Source: an uncultured Collinsella sp. (GTDB lineage Bacteria; Actinomycetota; Coriobacteriia; Coriobacteriales; Coriobacteriaceae). Taken from it: a DNA stretch of 7,120 nt. Where the stretch lies: assembly GCA_959602875.1 (NCBI GenBank), contig CAUGVQ010000100.1, forward strand, positions 1 through 7,120. The letters run 5' to 3'. Numbering within the stretch: position 1 is the stretch's first letter; every line of letters starts with the position of its first letter. The notes below the pieces were generated by a model that was not told where the DNA came from, did not search any database, and saw nothing but the letters and a program-made list of their open reading frames with translations. A program made the translations under genes and the position numbers. Shown piece by piece: positions 5,503-7,120 of the stretch.

Positions 5503-7120
5503 ATGGCTAAGGCTAAGTACAAGCTTTCCGAGACCCGCAACATCGGCATCATGGCCCACATCGATGCCGGTAAGACCACCACGACCGAGCGCATCCTCTA
5601 CTACACCGGCAAGACCCACAAGATCGGTGAGGTGCACGAGGGCGCTGCCACCATGGACTGGATGGTCCAGGAGCAGGAGCGCGGCGTGACCATCACCTCG
5701 GCTGCTACCACGTGCTTCTGGCACAAGGGCGGCAAGGCCGGCGAGGGCCCCGCGTACCGCATTCAGATCATCGACACTCCCGGCCACGTGGACTTCACCT
5801 CCGAGGTCGAGCGTTCGCTTCGCGTGCTCGACGGCGCTGTGGCCGTGTTTGACGCCGTGGCCGGCGTGCAGCCGCAGTCCGAGACCGTGTGGCGCCAGGC
5901 CCGCAACTACAACGTTCCGCGCATCGCCTTCATCAACAAGTACGACCGCGTGGGTGCCGACTTCTGGCACGCCATCGACACCATGAAGGAGCGCCTGCAC
6001 GCCAACGCCGTGGCCATCCAGGTCCCGATGGGCGCTGAGGACAACTTCTGGGGCGTCATCGACCTCGTGACCATGATCGCGTGGGACTTCAAGGCCGACG
6101 ACAAGGGCATGACCTACCCCGAGCCGATGGACGAGATTCCGGCTGAGTTCGCCGACATCGCCGCCGAGAAGCGCGAGGAGCTGCTCGACGCCGCCGCCAA
6201 CTACGATGACGAGCTCATGGAGATGATCCTCGAGGAGCAGGAGATCCCCGTCGAGAAGCTCAAGGCCGCCATCCGCGCCGGCGTGCTCGCCAACGAGCTC
6301 AACCCCGTCCTCGTGGGCTCCGCCTACAAGAACAAGGGCGTGCAGGAGCTGCTCGACGCCGTCGTCGACTACCTCCCGAGCCCGCTCGACATCCCCGCCG
6401 TCGAGGGCACCAACCCCAAGACCGGCGAAGCCGACAGCCGCGAGGCCGACTACGAGGCCCCCTTCTCCGCTCTCGCGTTCAAGATCATGACCGACCCCTA
6501 CGTCGGTAAGCTCACGTTCTTCCGCGTGTACTCGGGCCACATCGACGCCGGTTCCTACGTGGTGAACGCCACCAACGGCCAGCGCGAGCGCTTTGGCCGC
6601 ATCCTCGAGATGAACGCCAACGACCGCGTCGACGTCGACGGTGCCTTTGCCGGCGACATCCTCGCCGCCGTGGGCCTCAAGAACACCACCACCGGCGACA
6701 CCCTGTGCACCGAGGGCCACGAGATCATCCTCGAGTCCATGGAGTTCCCCGATCCGGTCATCGACGTCGCCGTCGAGCCCAAGACCAAGGCCGAGCAGGA
6801 CAAGATGTCCATGGCGCTTGCCAAGCTCGCCGAGGAGGACCCGACCTTCCAAGTCCGCGCCAACCACGAGACCGGCCAGACCATCATTGCTGGTATGGGC
6901 GAGCTGCACCTCGAGATCATCGTCGACCGTCTGCTGCGCGAGTTCAAGGTCGAGGCCAACGTCGGTAAGCCCCAGGTTGCCTACCGTGAGGCTCCGGGCC
7001 ACGACGTCGAGCGCGCCGAGGGCAAGTTCGTCCGCCAGTCCGGCGGCCGCGGTCAGTACGGTCATGCCGTCATCAAGCTCGAGAAGATGGAGGAGGGCTT
7101 CGGCTACGAGTTCGTCAACG
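5503..7120 (+). CDS. fusA: Elongation factor G, N-terminal 539 residues (3'-truncated by window)
   Basis: Ribosomal translocase GTPase; the frame is open to the window end with about 160 residues missing from a usual length near 700. It starts at ATG 5503 with GGGAAGGG (5486-5493) upstream and MAKAKYKLSETRNIGI homology. GTPase motifs are complete: G1 AHIDAGKT (18-25), G2 RGVTIT, G3 DTPGH (91-95, with catalytic H95), and G4 NKYD (145-148). G4 is usually followed or filled as NKMDR; Tyr at the variable position is a minor oddity. Domain II (about 300-400) contains AFKIMTDPYVGKLTFFRVYSG; domain III contains AGMGELHLEIIVDRLLREF; domain IV starts with GKFVRQSGGRGQYGH, conserved in translocation factors. 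Third gene of the str operon; tuf would be expected next but is outside the window. The long open frame on the opposite strand is a codon-bias shadow. Confidence 0.98.
   Translation, partial: MAKAKYKLSETRNIGIMAHIDAGKTTTTERILYYTGKTHKIGEVHEGAATMDWMVQEQERGVTITSAATTCFWHKGGKAGEGPAYRIQIIDTPGHVDFTSEVERSLRVLDGAVAVFDAVAGVQPQSETVWRQARNYNVPRIAFINKYDRVGADFWHAIDTMKERLHANAVAIQVPMGAEDNFWGVIDLVTMIAWDFKADDKGMTYPEPMDEIPAEFADIAAEKREELLDAAANYDDELMEMILEEQEIPVEKLKAAIRAGVLANELNPVLVGSAYKNKGVQELLDAVVDYLPSPLDIPAVEGTNPKTGEADSREADYEAPFSALAFKIMTDPYVGKLTFFRVYSGHIDAGSYVVNATNGQRERFGRILEMNANDRVDVDGAFAGDILAAVGLKNTTTGDTLCTEGHEIILESMEFPDPVIDVAVEPKTKAEQDKMSMALAKLAEEDPTFQVRANHETGQTIIAGMGELHLEIIVDRLLREFKVEANVGKPQVAYREAPGHDVERAEGKFVRQSGGRGQYGHAVIKLEKMEEGFGYEFVN

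Noticed and set aside
5497..7065. 522-residue open frame on the − strand opposite fusA
   Set aside because: It mirrors fusA codon bias; the translation is repetitive and rich in Gly, Val, Leu, Asp and His, and the + strand EF-G motifs are unambiguous.

Overview
The window reads as a GC-rich actinobacterial chromosome, most likely class Coriobacteriia (the Collinsella/Olsenella/Atopobium group). This rests on the protein sequences (RpoC, S12, S7, EF-G) and on a decayed nuclease-like protein of a type I associate with these genomes. The genus call is an inference from memory, not a database result. All supported genes lie on the + strand.

Layout. Positions 1-1482 hold the 3' third of rpoC (RNA polymerase beta'), entering at the trigger loop and ending in an unusually long C-terminal extension. 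A strong GC hairpin terminator follows (1515-1550). Next is a two-gene operon: a two-helix membrane protein with a probable PH-like cytosolic domain (1655-2341) and a stand-alone LytTR DNA-binding protein (2347-2655). An AT-rich intergenic patch (about 2700-2850) carries tandem CCAGTT-type repeats and a nested inverted repeat. Positions 2882-3929 hold a DUF559/Vsr-like nuclease-family gene split by one extra G in a G6 tract. Positions 3930-4548 hold no credible gene. They contain a 161-bp element with terminal inverted repeats, a degenerate 36-bp tandem repeat, and finally a near-consensus promoter (TTGACA-16-TAGAAT) driving the str operon: rpsL (TTG start), rpsG and the first three quarters of fusA, which runs off the window.

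How the parts relate. The rpoC and rpsL-rpsG-fusA blocks are core transcription and translation genes that often sit next to each other. Here about 3 kb of accessory DNA lies between them (membrane/LytTR pair, broken nuclease-like gene, repeats), and the str operon has its own promoter. The membrane protein plus LytTR pair resembles the 'LytTR regulatory systems' described in streptococci, in which a membrane protein restrains a LytTR activator.

Most notable observation: the RpoC extension contains a domain that aligns without gaps to the C-terminal domain of the RNA polymerase alpha subunit, keeping equivalents of R265, N268, G296, K298 and E302. The same beta' also departs from near-invariant sequence in switch 1 and just after the trigger loop. 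S12 carries Arg at position 88, the residue change that gives streptomycin resistance in other bacteria.
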